Positions 16,673 to 27,333 of a stretch of 64,000 bases of DNA are shown piece by piece (within the stretch, counting starts at the first letter, position 1; every line of letters starts with the position of its first letter). The position numbers were made by a program, and so were the translations under genes. A model generated the notes under the pieces. It was given only the letters and a program-made list of their open reading frames with translations, had not been told where the DNA came from and made no database searches. Source of the DNA: JAOTWJ01 sp036398175 (GTDB lineage Bacteria > Gemmatimonadota > Gemmatimonadetes > Gemmatimonadales > GWC2-71-9); contig DASWHL010000067.1 in NCBI GenBank assembly GCA_036398175.1, positions 1-64,000 on the forward strand, in the 5' to 3' direction.

Positions 16673-19360
16673 CTAGCGGCCCGTCCTCCCCCGCAGCGAC
16701 GCGGCCCAGTGGTGCACGGCGACCAGGCCGGAGGAGACATTCCCGGACTGGCGGAGCATGAGAAAGGTGCCATCCCGCGCCACGTCGTAGTTGCGATTGA
16801 AGAAACCGTAGAGCGCGTAGGTGGCGACGGAGAAGAGGCGCTGCTGGGCGGCCACCGAGAACTCCGCACCCGGCTCCACGGTCGCGGCCATCAGGTAGCC
16901 GTCGTCGGCGACGTAGAACAACTCCCGCCCGTCGTGCGACCAGGCCGGCGCCGAGCCGCCCGCGGTCGAGATCCGCCACCGTTCGCGCGCATCGGGGAAC
17001 GACGTCACGCGCACCTCGTACCGCCCGTCCTCGTTCGACACGTACGCAAGCCAGCGCGCATCCGGCGAGAGCATGGGCGTGTACTCGGAGATCTCGGGCA
17101 TCGCGAGGACCGGCCGGGCGACCGAATCGACGCCCGGGCGAACCGCCAGGATGTCCGCCCTGCCGGGCGCCTGGTCGTCGGTGCGCAGCAGCAGCCAGCG
17201 CCCATCGCGCGACCACTCGGCGGCGAACACCGGCCGGGGATCGTAGCGCGGCAACGGTTCCGTCACGTCGTCCGCCATCCGCCACGCGTACGGGCGCGCC
17301 GTGCCATCGCGGTCGGAGATGAGTGTGAGCCCGAGCCCGTCCGGCGTCCAGACCCCCCGGCCCGTGAGCGCGCCGGTCGCCCCGATGACCCGGGTCGCGC
17401 CGGAGGCGAGGCTGCGCACGACCGTGCGCGACATCCCCACCTCGTTCAGCTCGAGCGCGAGCCGCGAGCCGTCAGGGGACAGTCGTGGGATCAGGTTGAG
17501 CCCCGTCCATGCGTCGGGGAGGGGCCGCTCCACGCCCTGCCGATCCACCAGCACCGGCCGGCTCTCGCCACTCAGGACCGATCGCCAGTAGAGGAGGGTG
17601 CCATCGGCCCCGACGTCGATCAATCCCTGCCAGAATACGGCTGTTGTTGCGGGTGACTGATCGGCGCGGCCGATGCCCAGGCTGTCCGGCAGCATGACCG
17701 GCGGCCCGCGCGGTCGCCGCGTCCGCGGGTCCACCGGGACCTCGATGATCGTGCCGTCACGCCGCACCACCAGCAGGTGTCCCGGATCAACGTACCGCCC
17801 CACGACGCCGGGTGTGATCGGCGCGATGGTGCCGGCCCGGAGGTCCATGATCCCGACCTGGAGGTTGGGGTCGTCGGCGGGAGCGGTCACCACCACCGCG
17901 TGGCGCGCACCGGGCAGCACGTCCACGCCGTAGAACGCGAGCGCCGTGTCGGCGACCGCCACGCGTTCCGCGCTCCCGTCCAGCGGCGAGATGCGGCTCA
18001 GGCCGTTGCGGCCCGTCAGGTACAGGTGGTCGTCGCTGCCCCAGTCGAGGCCGCCACCGTAGACCGCGACATCGTCCAGGCCGCCCACGGGGAGCTGGCG
18101 CGGCAGGGCGCCGCTCTCCAGCGGGAGGATGGACAGCGCGGTCGGGATGCCGATGATCGCCAGGGAGGCGCCGTCGGGCGAGTACGCGACCGCGGCGCAG
18201 CCACTCGTCAATCCGGGCACCGGCGTGGGGGCGAGATCCTCCCAGCGCCGGATGGCGACCGCCCCGGCCGACGTACAGTACGCATACGACCGGCCGTCGG
18301 GTGCGCCCGCGATGCGCATGGGGTACGGGCCGGAGCTCGTGCCCGGCTGCATCTCCACGCGGATCGCGCGGGGCTCGGGCGTCCGGCGCGACACGACGAC
18401 CAGGGCGGCGGTGAGGCCCAGGACGAGCGCGGCGAGGACGCCCGCGACGATCTGCCAGCGCCGTCCGTGCCCGGCGCGCTCCGTCGCCCCCGCAGTCGTG
18501 CGCACGCCGGTGGCGCGGGGTGCCGCGCTGGCGGCGGCGAGTGCCGCGCCGAACTCGCCGGCGGTCCCGAAGCGATCGGCCGGCAGCTTCTCCAGCGCGG
18601 TGAGCACCGCGTCTTCGACCGGTGGCGGGACCCGGTCCCGGCGGGACGCGATGGGTGCGGGCTTCTCGGTCATCACCCTCGCGACGATCGCCTGCGCCGT
18701 CGGCCCGGTGAACGGCGGCTCGCCGAGCAGCATCTCGTACAGCACGCAGCCCAACGCGTAGACGTCGCTCCGGGCGGTGATCTCGCGCTCCCCCATTGCC
18801 TGCTCGGGGCTCATGTAGTGCGGCGTGCCCAGGCTCATGCCGGTCTCGGTCATCCGGCTGCCGCCCGCCCGGCTCGCGGCCAGCGCGATCCCGAAGTCCG
18901 CAACCAGCGCGCTGCCGTCGTGCAGGAGGATGTTGTCGGGTTTGATGTCCCGATGGATGACGCCCCGGCGGTGCGCGTAATCGAGCGCCGCGGCGACCTC
19001 GATGGCAATCCGTACCGCCTCGACGATCGGCAACTGCTTCTCGCGGGTGAGCCGGTCGCGTACCGTCTCCCCCTCGATGTACGGCATCACGTAGAAGAGG
19101 AAGCGGTCGGCCTCGCCGCTGTCGAACAGCGGGAGGATATGCGGGTGCTGGAGGTTGGCGGTGGTCTTGATCTCGGCCAGGAACCGCTCGGCGCCGATCA
19201 CGGCGGCGAGCTCCGGCCGCAGCACCTTGAGGGCGACCTTGCGGTCGTGCTTGACGTCGTGGGCCAGGTAGACGATGGCCATGCCACCCTGGCCAAGTTC
19301 GCGCTCGAGGCGGTAGCGGTCGGCGAGGGCCGCAGTGAGCCGCTCCAGCGGTGCGGTCAC
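16673..19360 (-). CDS. Receptor-like Ser/Thr kinase K7 with PD40 propeller
   Basis: 895 residues, GTG start overlapping the K8 stop (GTGA), so it is translationally coupled and the last gene of a five-kinase operon. The glycine loop is GQGGMAIVYLA (Ile for the usual Thr). Lys45, HRDIKPDN (Asp for the usual Glu) with Asp138, and DFG 155-157 are present. The activation segment is RMTETGMSLGTPHYMSPEQA. The membrane helix is IVAGVLAALVLGLTAALVVV. Propeller motifs are SPDARWLAYVSNEDG and SHDGRELFYVADDG. The tail VAVHHWAASLRGRTGR is the most diverged of the set. Confidence 0.92.
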   Translation of the reverse strand: MTAPLERLTAALADRYRLERELGQGGMAIVYLAHDVKHDRKVALKVLRPELAAVIGAERFLAEIKTTANLQHPHILPLFDSGEADRFLFYVMPYIEGETVRDRLTREKQLPIVEAVRIAIEVAAALDYAHRRGVIHRDIKPDNILLHDGSALVADFGIALAASRAGGSRMTETGMSLGTPHYMSPEQAMGEREITARSDVYALGCVLYEMLLGEPPFTGPTAQAIVARVMTEKPAPIASRRDRVPPPVEDAVLTALEKLPADRFGTAGEFGAALAAASAAPRATGVRTTAGATERAGHGRRWQIVAGVLAALVLGLTAALVVVSRRTPEPRAIRVEMQPGTSSGPYPMRIAGAPDGRSYAYCTSAGAVAIRRWEDLAPTPVPGLTSGCAAVAYSPDGASLAIIGIPTALSILPLESGALPRQLPVGGLDDVAVYGGGLDWGSDDHLYLTGRNGLSRISPLDGSAERVAVADTALAFYGVDVLPGARHAVVVTAPADDPNLQVGIMDLRAGTIAPITPGVVGRYVDPGHLLVVRRDGTIIEVPVDPRTRRPRGPPVMLPDSLGIGRADQSPATTAVFWQGLIDVGADGTLLYWRSVLSGESRPVLVDRQGVERPLPDAWTGLNLIPRLSPDGSRLALELNEVGMSRTVVRSLASGATRVIGATGALTGRGVWTPDGLGLTLISDRDGTARPYAWRMADDVTEPLPRYDPRPVFAAEWSRDGRWLLLRTDDQAPGRADILAVRPGVDSVARPVLAMPEISEYTPMLSPDARWLAYVSNEDGRYEVRVTSFPDARERWRISTAGGSAPAWSHDGRELFYVADDGYLMAATVEPGAEFSVAAQQRLFSVATYALYGFFNRNYDVARDGTFLMLRQSGNVSSGLVAVHHWAASLRGRTGR

Positions 19361-21987
19361 TGGTCCACCTTCCGCTTCAGTTCCTCGAACCAGTTGAGCG
19401 TGACCACCAGCTGGCTGTCCATGTCCAGCAGGTCGGGGGACTTGACGAACACGAACGAGCGGCCATCCGCGGAGACGCTGTAGGTGCGATGCCGGTTGTC
19501 GGCCACGTACCCGCGGGTGGAGAACAGCACCCGGGTTGACATGACCCGAAACTCGTTGCCCGGGGCCACGCCGACCGCCACGAGGGCGTCGTTCCCGTCG
19601 CGGTAGAACAGCTCACCGCCGGCGGGGTTCCAGAGTGGCTCACTGCCACCGTTGCGGGAGACGGTGAACTTGGCGGCTCCCGCGTCGGGAAACGGGCGGA
19701 CATAGACCTCCGTCCGACCGGTCTCGTCGGAGGCGTACGCCAGCCAACGTCCGTCGGGTGATAGCGTCGGGGAGAACTCCTCCGCCCGGGAATTCACCAG
19801 CGCAAGGTCGGTGGTGTCGCCGGCGGTGCGCCGGGCGAAAATGTCCCGGCCGCCACCCGACCCCCCGCGATAGATGAGCCATTCGCCGTCGCGCGAGTAG
19901 ACCGCCTCGTCCACGGAGGGGGTCACGGCCAGCAGCGGCTCGGGCCGCGCGCTGCCATCGGCGCGCACCCGGTAGGTGGTGATCTTACCCCGCTGGTCCG
20001 ATGTGAAGACCACCTCGCGCCCATCCGGCGACCAGCTCGGCCGGTAGTTCCAGGTGCCGCCCGACGACAGCCGCGTCATGGCGCCGGTCTCGAGCGACCG
20101 GACCCACAGTTCGGTACGCCCCGCCCGCTCCACGGCGATCGCCAGTCGGGACCCATCCGGCGCCAGCGACACCGAGGCGAACCGATCCTGCCATCCCGCG
20201 TCGAGGGCCTCCTCCTGGCTGCCGTCCCGCGGCACGCGAACCACCTGGTGGGGAGTGGGGGTCCTCTGGTAGCCGAGGGTGCCTTCCTCGGAGAGGGTGA
20301 ACACCCCGGTGCCGGAGAACAAAGAGACGGCGAGACCCTCAGCGACTGGTGTGAAGCTACCCCGCAGCGTGCCTGCCGGGGCGTCAAACCGGGCCGCCTG
20401 CAGCGTGCCGTCCACCCCCGCCACGATCAGGTGCCCGGTCGGGGCATAGCGGCTGAGTACCCCGTCCGCCAGGGTGGTCAGGGCACCCGTGCCCGGATCG
20501 AGGATGCCGGCCTTGGGATCCCCGTCCTTCATCTGGAGCGTCAGGAGAATGCGTCCCCCGGGCAGGACCTGGGGATACAGGAACATCAGGATGGCGGAAG
20601 CGGAGTCGGGACGGGCCACGAACTCCGGAGAGCCGCCGGTGGCACGGATGCGCATCAGGTCACGGCCATAGTGCTCCCCATGCAGGTAGTAGATCCAGTC
20701 GTCCGTGCTCCAGTCCAGTCCCTGACCGAAGGTCGAGTCCGCCACCAGCGTCCGCACGGCGCCGCCGGCAAGCGGAAGGATCTTGATTGCCCCGGGAAAG
20801 CCGGTGTTGATTGCGAGTGCCCGGCTGTCCGGCGAAAACACCGGGGACCACGCCGATTCCGACCCCGGGATCGGGCGGGCGTCGAGTGCATCGGCGTCCC
20901 GAAGCTGGAGCGCGCCCTCAAGGCTGGCGTAGATGAGCCGGCTCCCATCGGGCGAGAAGAGCGGGCTGGCAAAGTTTGGGTAGGTCCCGGTCAGAGCCAC
21001 ATCGAACCGGCGCACCATCCCGGGCGGGGGCTGGCGCATCCAGCCCACGACGGCAGCAATCGCCGTCGCCAGCAGCGCCATCGCAAGCGCCGCCGCGACC
21101 AGCCGCCAGCGGCGGCCTTCCGAAGAGCCGCCCGCCACCACCGCCATGGTGGTGCTGGTGTACCCGCGGTCGGCCAGTGCCGCGGCAAACTCCGCGGCGG
21201 TGGCAAACCGATCCGCAGGGAGCTTCTCCAGGGCGGTCAATACCGCCGCCTCGACATGCGGGGGGATGGTGTGCCGCTGCGAGCGGAGAGCGTGGGGCCG
21301 TTCGGTCACCACCTTCGCCACGATCGCCTGGGCGGTGGACCCGGTGAACGGGGGGTCGCCGGTGAGCATCTCGTAACTGATGCAGCCCAGGGCGTAGACA
21401 TCGCTCCGGGCGGTGATCTCCCGCTCCCCCATCGCCTGCTCGGGGCTCATGTAGTGCGGTGTGCCGAGGCTCATCCCGGTCTCGGTCATCCGGGTGCCCG
21501 CCGAACTGGCGGCCAGCGCGATGCCGAAGTCCGCCACCAGGGCGCTGCCGTCGTGCAGCAGGATGTTCTCGGGCTTGATGTCGCGATGGATGACCCCGTG
21601 GCGGTGGGCGTAGTCGAGGGCCCCGGCCACCTCGGTGGCGAGCCGCACCGCCTCGGGAATCGGCAGCTGCTTCTCGCGCTGCAGCCGGTCGCGGAGCGAC
21701 TCCCCCTCCACGAACGGCATCGCATACCAGAGCAGCCCGTCCACCTCGCCGGAGTCGATCAGCCCGAGGATGTGCGGGTGCTGCAGGTTCGCGGTGACCT
21801 TGATCTCCTTGAGGAAGCGCTCGGCGCCGATCACGGCGGCCAGCTCCGGCCGCAGGACCTTGAGGGCGACCCTGCGGTCGTGCTTGAGGTCCTCGGCGAG
21901 ATAGACCGTGGCCATGCCGCCCTGGCCGAGTTCGCGGTCGAGGCGGTAGCGGTCGGCGAGGCTTGCCCGGAGGCGCTCCATGCTCAT
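19357..21987 (-). CDS. Receptor-like Ser/Thr kinase K8 with PD40 propeller
   Basis: 876 residues from ATG 21987 (MSMERLRASLADRY). GQGGMATVYLA, Lys43, HRDIKPEN (Asp136), DFG and RMTETGMSLGTPHYMSPEQA are intact; the shared TETGM variant groups it with K7. The membrane helix is LVAAALAMALLATAIAAVVGWM. Blades read SPDGSRLIYASLEG, SPDGREVVFTSDQRG and SPDGRWLAYASDETG. The tail is VTLNWFEELKRKVDQ, the best preserved copy of the tail motif found in the collapsed remnants. It is 66 nt downstream of K9 and overlaps K7. Confidence 0.93.
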   Translation of the reverse strand: MSMERLRASLADRYRLDRELGQGGMATVYLAEDLKHDRRVALKVLRPELAAVIGAERFLKEIKVTANLQHPHILGLIDSGEVDGLLWYAMPFVEGESLRDRLQREKQLPIPEAVRLATEVAGALDYAHRHGVIHRDIKPENILLHDGSALVADFGIALAASSAGTRMTETGMSLGTPHYMSPEQAMGEREITARSDVYALGCISYEMLTGDPPFTGSTAQAIVAKVVTERPHALRSQRHTIPPHVEAAVLTALEKLPADRFATAAEFAAALADRGYTSTTMAVVAGGSSEGRRWRLVAAALAMALLATAIAAVVGWMRQPPPGMVRRFDVALTGTYPNFASPLFSPDGSRLIYASLEGALQLRDADALDARPIPGSESAWSPVFSPDSRALAINTGFPGAIKILPLAGGAVRTLVADSTFGQGLDWSTDDWIYYLHGEHYGRDLMRIRATGGSPEFVARPDSASAILMFLYPQVLPGGRILLTLQMKDGDPKAGILDPGTGALTTLADGVLSRYAPTGHLIVAGVDGTLQAARFDAPAGTLRGSFTPVAEGLAVSLFSGTGVFTLSEEGTLGYQRTPTPHQVVRVPRDGSQEEALDAGWQDRFASVSLAPDGSRLAIAVERAGRTELWVRSLETGAMTRLSSGGTWNYRPSWSPDGREVVFTSDQRGKITTYRVRADGSARPEPLLAVTPSVDEAVYSRDGEWLIYRGGSGGGRDIFARRTAGDTTDLALVNSRAEEFSPTLSPDGRWLAYASDETGRTEVYVRPFPDAGAAKFTVSRNGGSEPLWNPAGGELFYRDGNDALVAVGVAPGNEFRVMSTRVLFSTRGYVADNRHRTYSVSADGRSFVFVKSPDLLDMDSQLVVTLNWFEELKRKVDQ

Positions 21988-22053
21988 GCGAGCACCGCTG
22001 GGGCGAGGTGCGCCGAAGGGGCGGCGGCGAGCCGCACGAGCGCATCGGTCACG

Positions 22054-24678
22054 TCATTCCTTTCCCACCGTCGTTCTCAGCTCGGCGGCCCAGTTGCGGA
22101 TCACCCGCAGTTCGGGCGCGGCGGCGGGATTGGCCTCGAACATCAGGAAATGCGCGCCGTCCGGCATGACGTCGTAGCTGCGGTCGCCGAAGGAGTCGTC
22201 GAGGAACGGTTGGCGGAACAGTTCGCGCGGGGTACCTACCTCGAGCGCCGGCGTCGTGCGGATGGTTACCGCCATCATGCTCGGCCCGTTGCGGAAATAG
22301 AGCTCCCCGCCCTCCGGACGCCACGCGGGCTCGGTGCCTCCGTCGACCGACACGGCGCGCTTCTGGCCGAGGGCCGGAAACGACACCACATAGATCTGCA
22401 TCTTGCCGGTCTCGTTGGATTGATAGGCCAGCCAGCGGCCATCCGGCGAGAATCGGGCGTTCCGCGCGGTGGCACTGATCCGGGTGACCGGAATGAGGCT
22501 ATCCGGACGCTCGATGTCCACCACCGACACGTTCATGCCGACCCTGCCCCCGTAGACGGCAAGATAGCGCCCGTCCGGCGACCAGTCGCTGGTCCAGTCG
22601 TCCCCCGCCCCGATCCGGATCCGGTGGGCGTCGCCGCTGCCGTCGGCGTTGCGCCAGACGGGCCCGTTGTATTGGGCGGCGGTGTCGAAGACCGTGTGCA
22701 CGACGCGGGCGCCGTCCGCGGACCATTGCGGCTCGGTGATGTCCTCACTGGTCGTGATCCGGGACCAGGCCGCGTTGCGGAGGTCGAGGATCCAGACGTC
22801 CGCGTCACGGTTGACGGCCAGGCGCGACCCGTCCGGCGAGAGCCGGGGATGGCGGAACTCCCCCGGCGCGACAGGGAGACGCGTGCCGGTCCCGGCGCGG
22901 TCGACCATCACGAGGTACTTGGGCGGAGCCTCGGGATAGGCGAAGTAGGCGACATCGCCGCGGGCATTCACTGTCACGGCCGGAACTTCCGCGGTGCGAC
23001 GCGCGCCGGGTAGTACCGCTACGGGACTCCCGCTGGTGGCGCCGCGCTCCAGGTCGAATCGCCAGGCCACCACCTCATTGCCGGGCACCGCGACCAGATG
23101 GCCAGGCGGGACATATCGGCCCGACGCATTGCCGGGCACGCGTTGCCACCCGGTCTCCTCGGAGGCGAGGAGCACTAGCCCGCGCTCGCCCCGAGCATTG
23201 CCCGAGCCAAGGGTCCGCATCGCGAGCAGCCGACCGTCCTCCAGTTCCTGGGGGGCCATAAGCCGCAGGTTGCCGACCACCGTATCCGACTCCGCCAGCG
23301 GCACCAGTGCGCCGCCATGGTCCGGGACGACAAAGAGCCCGCGCGAATCACTCATGACCACAATGGTGCCGTTGTGGCGCCACGCCGCGTCCGAGCTCCA
23401 GAATGGAATGTCGGCCAGGGTGGTGGCGGTGCCGCCCGCGAGCGGAACCTTGCGCAGTTGCCGGGAACCGGTGAAGAAACCGACCCAGGCCCCGTCGGGG
23501 GAGAAGAACGGGAAGGTGGCGTCTTCCGAGCCCTCGATCGCCTCGACCCGGAAGCCGTTCACCGGCCGCCGGTACAGTCGACTGGTGCCATTGCTGGTGG
23601 CGGCGAAGACCACCATCTCCCCATCGGGCGAGAGCGCCGGCCACCCGGGGCTGGAGAGAAACGCCGTGCCCGCGAGGGGAGGGATGCTCACGTGGAGCAC
23701 CGGCTCGGGCACCGGACGCAGCCAGCCCCAGGCGGCCAGCAGCAGGAGGAGCGCCGCGCCCCCGGTCAGCGTCGCCGTCACCCGCCGCGAGACGCCCACG
23801 GAGGCCGTCGAGGCTCCTGCCCTGGTGCCCGACAGCGTGTGGAATAAGGGATCGCGGAGTGCGGCAGCAAACTCGGCCGCGGTGGCGAAGCGATCTGCCG
23901 GAAGGCGTTCCACCGACTTGGCCACCGCCGCCGCCACGTTGGGCGGCACCGACTTGCGGAGCTTCGTGACCGGCTCGGCCACCTCAGTCACGATCTTCAT
24001 GATGATCTGCTGCGCCGAGGCGCCGGTATGCGGAGGGTTGCCGGTCAGCATCTCGTACAGGACGCTGCCCAGCGAATAGACGTCGCTGCGGGCCGAGATC
24101 TCCTTCTCGGCGGTGGCCTGTTCGGGGCTCATGTAGTGCGGGGTGCCGAGTGAGAGCCCGGTCTCGGTCATCCGACCGCCGGCCGCGGCGCTCACCGCCA
24201 GCGCAATCCCGAAGTCGGCCACCACGGGGCGACCATCATGCAGCAGGATATTCTCCGGCTTGATGTCGCGGTGAATCACGCCATGCTGGTGGGCATAGTG
24301 CAGCGCGCTGGCCACGTCCCGGGCAATCTGGACCGACTCCTCGACCCCCAGCTGGGTTTCGCGGTCGAGCTTGCCGCGGAGGGTCTCGCCGTCGATGAAC
24401 GGCATGACGTAATACAGGAACCCGCCGGCCTCGCCGGAATCGAACAGCGGCAGGATGTGCGGGTGCTGGAGCGCGGCGGTAGTCTTGATTTCCACCACGA
24501 ACCGCTCAGCGCCGAGCACGGCGGCGAGTTCCGGCTTGAGGATCTTGATGGCGACCTGGCGGTCGTGCTTGAGGTCGTGCGCGAGATACACGGTCGCCAT
24601 GCCGCCCTGGCCGAGCTCGCGGTCGAGGCGGTAGCGGTCGGCGAGGGCGGCAGACAAGCGCTCAGTCGCGGCGCTCAT
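22054..24678 (-). CDS. Receptor-like Ser/Thr kinase K9 with PD40 propeller
   Basis: 874 residues. GQGGMATVYLA, Lys45 in VAIK, HRDIKPEN (Asp138), DFG and RMTETGLSLGTPHYMSPEQA are intact. The segment VVEIKTTAALQHPHI is shared with K6. The membrane helix is ATLTGGAALLLLLAAWGWL. Blades read SPDGEMVVFAATSNG, SPDGRYLAVYGG and SPDGRWLAYQSNETG. The tail is RVIRNWAAELRTTVGKE. It follows K10 after 15 nt, so they share a transcript. Confidence 0.93.
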   Translation of the reverse strand: MSAATERLSAALADRYRLDRELGQGGMATVYLAHDLKHDRQVAIKILKPELAAVLGAERFVVEIKTTAALQHPHILPLFDSGEAGGFLYYVMPFIDGETLRGKLDRETQLGVEESVQIARDVASALHYAHQHGVIHRDIKPENILLHDGRPVVADFGIALAVSAAAGGRMTETGLSLGTPHYMSPEQATAEKEISARSDVYSLGSVLYEMLTGNPPHTGASAQQIIMKIVTEVAEPVTKLRKSVPPNVAAAVAKSVERLPADRFATAAEFAAALRDPLFHTLSGTRAGASTASVGVSRRVTATLTGGAALLLLLAAWGWLRPVPEPVLHVSIPPLAGTAFLSSPGWPALSPDGEMVVFAATSNGTSRLYRRPVNGFRVEAIEGSEDATFPFFSPDGAWVGFFTGSRQLRKVPLAGGTATTLADIPFWSSDAAWRHNGTIVVMSDSRGLFVVPDHGGALVPLAESDTVVGNLRLMAPQELEDGRLLAMRTLGSGNARGERGLVLLASEETGWQRVPGNASGRYVPPGHLVAVPGNEVVAWRFDLERGATSGSPVAVLPGARRTAEVPAVTVNARGDVAYFAYPEAPPKYLVMVDRAGTGTRLPVAPGEFRHPRLSPDGSRLAVNRDADVWILDLRNAAWSRITTSEDITEPQWSADGARVVHTVFDTAAQYNGPVWRNADGSGDAHRIRIGAGDDWTSDWSPDGRYLAVYGGRVGMNVSVVDIERPDSLIPVTRISATARNARFSPDGRWLAYQSNETGKMQIYVVSFPALGQKRAVSVDGGTEPAWRPEGGELYFRNGPSMMAVTIRTTPALEVGTPRELFRQPFLDDSFGDRSYDVMPDGAHFLMFEANPAAAPELRVIRNWAAELRTTVGKE

Positions 24679-24693
24679 GACCGTTCCCCCCCC

Positions 24694-27333
24694 TCACTTC
24701 GGCACCAGGCGCTCGAGTTCCCGGAACCAGTTGGTCACGACCACCACCTGTCGCGGCTCCGTACCGGGGGCGCGCCGCAGCATCAGGAAGCGTTCCCCGT
24801 CAGGCGTGACGGCGTAGGCGGACCCGAATGTGCTCGTGCTGAACGCCCCGCGGAACAGCTCGGTCGGCGCGCCAAGCTCACCCGTCGCGGGGTCCACGGC
24901 CACGGCCATCATGCGCTGCCCGCTGCGGTACACGAGCTCCTGACCACCGCGGGTCCAGAACGGGTCGTCTCCGCCATCCGCCGACACCTGCTGGCGGCTG
25001 CCGGCGACGTCGGGATAGGGACTCAGATGGACTTCACGGCGGCCGGACTCTTCGGACACATAGGCCAGCCAGCGGCCGGTGGGCGCCACGCGGGGTGTCC
25101 GCAGATGGCCCGTGCCGGATGCGAGCAGCAATCGCGCGCTGCCGCTGTCGGCGAGCTCGACGGTCCAGAGCTGGGATGGCAGCAGGTTGTAGGAGAACAG
25201 CAGGGTTGACCCGTCCGGCGTGATGCTGCCGGGGCTCTTGTCGTGCGGGGAAACGAGGAGCGGCGTCGGCGGGGCGCTGGCATCGGCCGGCCGCACGTAG
25301 AGGTCGAACGCCGGGCGCTCCGACTCGTAGATGATCCGGCGGCCGTCGGGCGTGAACAGCGGCGCAAAGTCGTTGGCGCCCCCGCTCGTGATCGGCGTGC
25401 GCGTGCCGCGCACGAGGTCCAGCACCCAGACGTCGCGGGTCTCTCCCGGCAGGGCGATCGCGATCGCCACCTGGCGGCCGTTCGGGGACAGGGCGGGGTT
25501 GTCAAACCGGGCGGAGGAGGTGACCGGCGTGCTCACGACGCCGCGGCCGGTGACCCACACCAGCTCGAGGTCGGCCGTGAACGACGAGGCCGTGATGTAC
25601 GCCAGCGTGCCGTTGTCGGACACCGCGAACCCGGCCCGGCCATCCTCGGCCTGCAACGCGAGGTCCTGAATCACGGGCACCGGCTGGCCGGTTACGGCGA
25701 GCCGGCCGAGGTCGAAGGGCACCGCGAACAGTGCCTCGTTGCGGGCGTAGAGCAGGTAGCCCGCGCGCACGTAGCGCCCGGAGACCGCGCCGTCCAGGAC
25801 CACGGTCCGCTCGCCGGTCTTCAGGGACAGCACTTCGAGACGCGCGCGCTCGATCGGGGTGCTGAAGGCGGTGAAGAGCACGTGCTCCCCGTCCGGGAGC
25901 ACCTGGGGCCACCAGTGCGCCAGCTCGCCCCGCGCCGAATCGGGCGCCGTGAGTCGCTCCGGCGTGCCGCCGCTGGCGGCCACCTTCCAGAGTCCACTCA
26001 CGTAGTTGGGCGTGTAGACGATGGTCCCGTCTTCGGTCCAGTCGCCGCCGGCCCAGTCGCCCCTGGCCACCTCCACCGCCGGCCCTCCCGCGATCGGGAC
26101 CTTCAGCATGCGCTCACCGGCGCCGAACGCCACCCATGCGCCGTCGGGCGAGAGAAACTGCCGGGCCCCGTCCTCGCTGCCGGGGACGGCCGTGAAGTGC
26201 AGCTCGTCGAGCTGGCGCTGGAACAACCGGTTGCGCCCATCCCCCTCGCCGGCGACGACGATATGGCTCCCGTCACGCGAGAGGGCGAGCGACGGGTAAC
26301 TGAGCGACGTACCCCGCGGCAGCTCGAGGATGGCCCGCACCACGTCGCCTGTGGCGGTCGCGGGTCGCTTCAGGACGAGGAGTCCCAGCACACCGATCGC
26401 CACGCTGGCGGCCGCAACGAGGCTCCACGGCAGGACGGCGGGCCGGCGGGCTGGGCCGACGGGCCGCGGTGCTGGCCCGCCCGACGGCCCCTCCGCCCGT
26501 CCACCGGCATCGAGCGCCCGCGCAAACTCGGCCGCCGTCGCAACCCGGTCCGCGGGCAGCTTCTCGAGCGCCTGGTGCACCGCGGCGGCCACGTGCGGCG
26601 GGACCGAGCGGCGCTGCCCCGTGACCGGCGGTGCCTCCTCGGTCACCAGCTTCGTGATCACGGCCTGCGCGGTCGGGCCGGTGTAGGGCGGAGCGCCCGT
26701 CAGCATCTCGTACAGCACGCAGCCCACGGCGTACACGTCCGTGCGGGCGTCCAGCTCGCGGTCGCCCGTGGCCTGCTCCGGGCTCATGTAATGCGGTGTG
26801 CCGAGGGAGAGCCCCGTCTCGGTGAGCCGGGAGCCGCCGGCGTTCCTGACGGCGAGCGCGATGCCGAAATCGGCCACGAGCGCGCGGTTGTCGTGGAGCA
26901 GGATGTTCTCGGGTTTGATGTCCCGGTGGATCACGCCGTGCCGGTGCGCGTAATCGAGCGCGCTCGCCACCTCGCTCGCGATCCGGACGGCCTCCGCCAC
27001 CGGGAGCTGCTTCTCCCGGTCGAGCCGGTCGCGGAGGGTCTCGCCCTCCACGAACGGCATGACGTAGAACAGCAGGCCGTCGGCGCTCCCGGAGTCGAAC
27101 AGCGGGAGGATGTGTGGGTGCTGGAGGTTGGCGGTGACCTTGATCTCCTGGAGAAACCGGTCGCCGCCGAGGATGGCGCCGAGCTCGGGGCGGAGGAGCT
27201 TGAGGGCCACCTGCCGGTCGTGGCGGAGATCGTGCGCCAGGTAGACGGTGGCCATGCCCCCCGCGCCGAGTTCTCGCTCGATGCTGTAGCGGTCGGCGAG
27301 CGCCGCCGCGAGCCGGTCGGTGATCGCGGTCAT
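24694..27333 (-). CDS. Receptor-like Ser/Thr kinase K10 with PD40 propeller
   Basis: 879 residues. The glycine loop is GAGGMATVYLA (Ala for the usual Gln). Lys45 in VALK, HRDIKPEN (Asp138), DFG and RLTETGLSLGTPHYMSPEQA are present. The membrane helix is SLVAAASVAIGVLGLLVL. Propeller motifs are SPNGRQVAIAIALPG, TPDGRRIIYESERP and APTGRWLAYVSEESG. The tail is VTNWFRELERLVPK, nearly the same as in the minimal remnant at 15711-15797, so K10 or a sister was the source of that remnant. ATG overlaps the K11 stop (ATGA). Confidence 0.93.
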   Translation of the reverse strand: MTAITDRLAAALADRYSIERELGAGGMATVYLAHDLRHDRQVALKLLRPELGAILGGDRFLQEIKVTANLQHPHILPLFDSGSADGLLFYVMPFVEGETLRDRLDREKQLPVAEAVRIASEVASALDYAHRHGVIHRDIKPENILLHDNRALVADFGIALAVRNAGGSRLTETGLSLGTPHYMSPEQATGDRELDARTDVYAVGCVLYEMLTGAPPYTGPTAQAVITKLVTEEAPPVTGQRRSVPPHVAAAVHQALEKLPADRVATAAEFARALDAGGRAEGPSGGPAPRPVGPARRPAVLPWSLVAAASVAIGVLGLLVLKRPATATGDVVRAILELPRGTSLSYPSLALSRDGSHIVVAGEGDGRNRLFQRQLDELHFTAVPGSEDGARQFLSPDGAWVAFGAGERMLKVPIAGGPAVEVARGDWAGGDWTEDGTIVYTPNYVSGLWKVAASGGTPERLTAPDSARGELAHWWPQVLPDGEHVLFTAFSTPIERARLEVLSLKTGERTVVLDGAVSGRYVRAGYLLYARNEALFAVPFDLGRLAVTGQPVPVIQDLALQAEDGRAGFAVSDNGTLAYITASSFTADLELVWVTGRGVVSTPVTSSARFDNPALSPNGRQVAIAIALPGETRDVWVLDLVRGTRTPITSGGANDFAPLFTPDGRRIIYESERPAFDLYVRPADASAPPTPLLVSPHDKSPGSITPDGSTLLFSYNLLPSQLWTVELADSGSARLLLASGTGHLRTPRVAPTGRWLAYVSEESGRREVHLSPYPDVAGSRQQVSADGGDDPFWTRGGQELVYRSGQRMMAVAVDPATGELGAPTELFRGAFSTSTFGSAYAVTPDGERFLMLRRAPGTEPRQVVVVTNWFRELERLVPK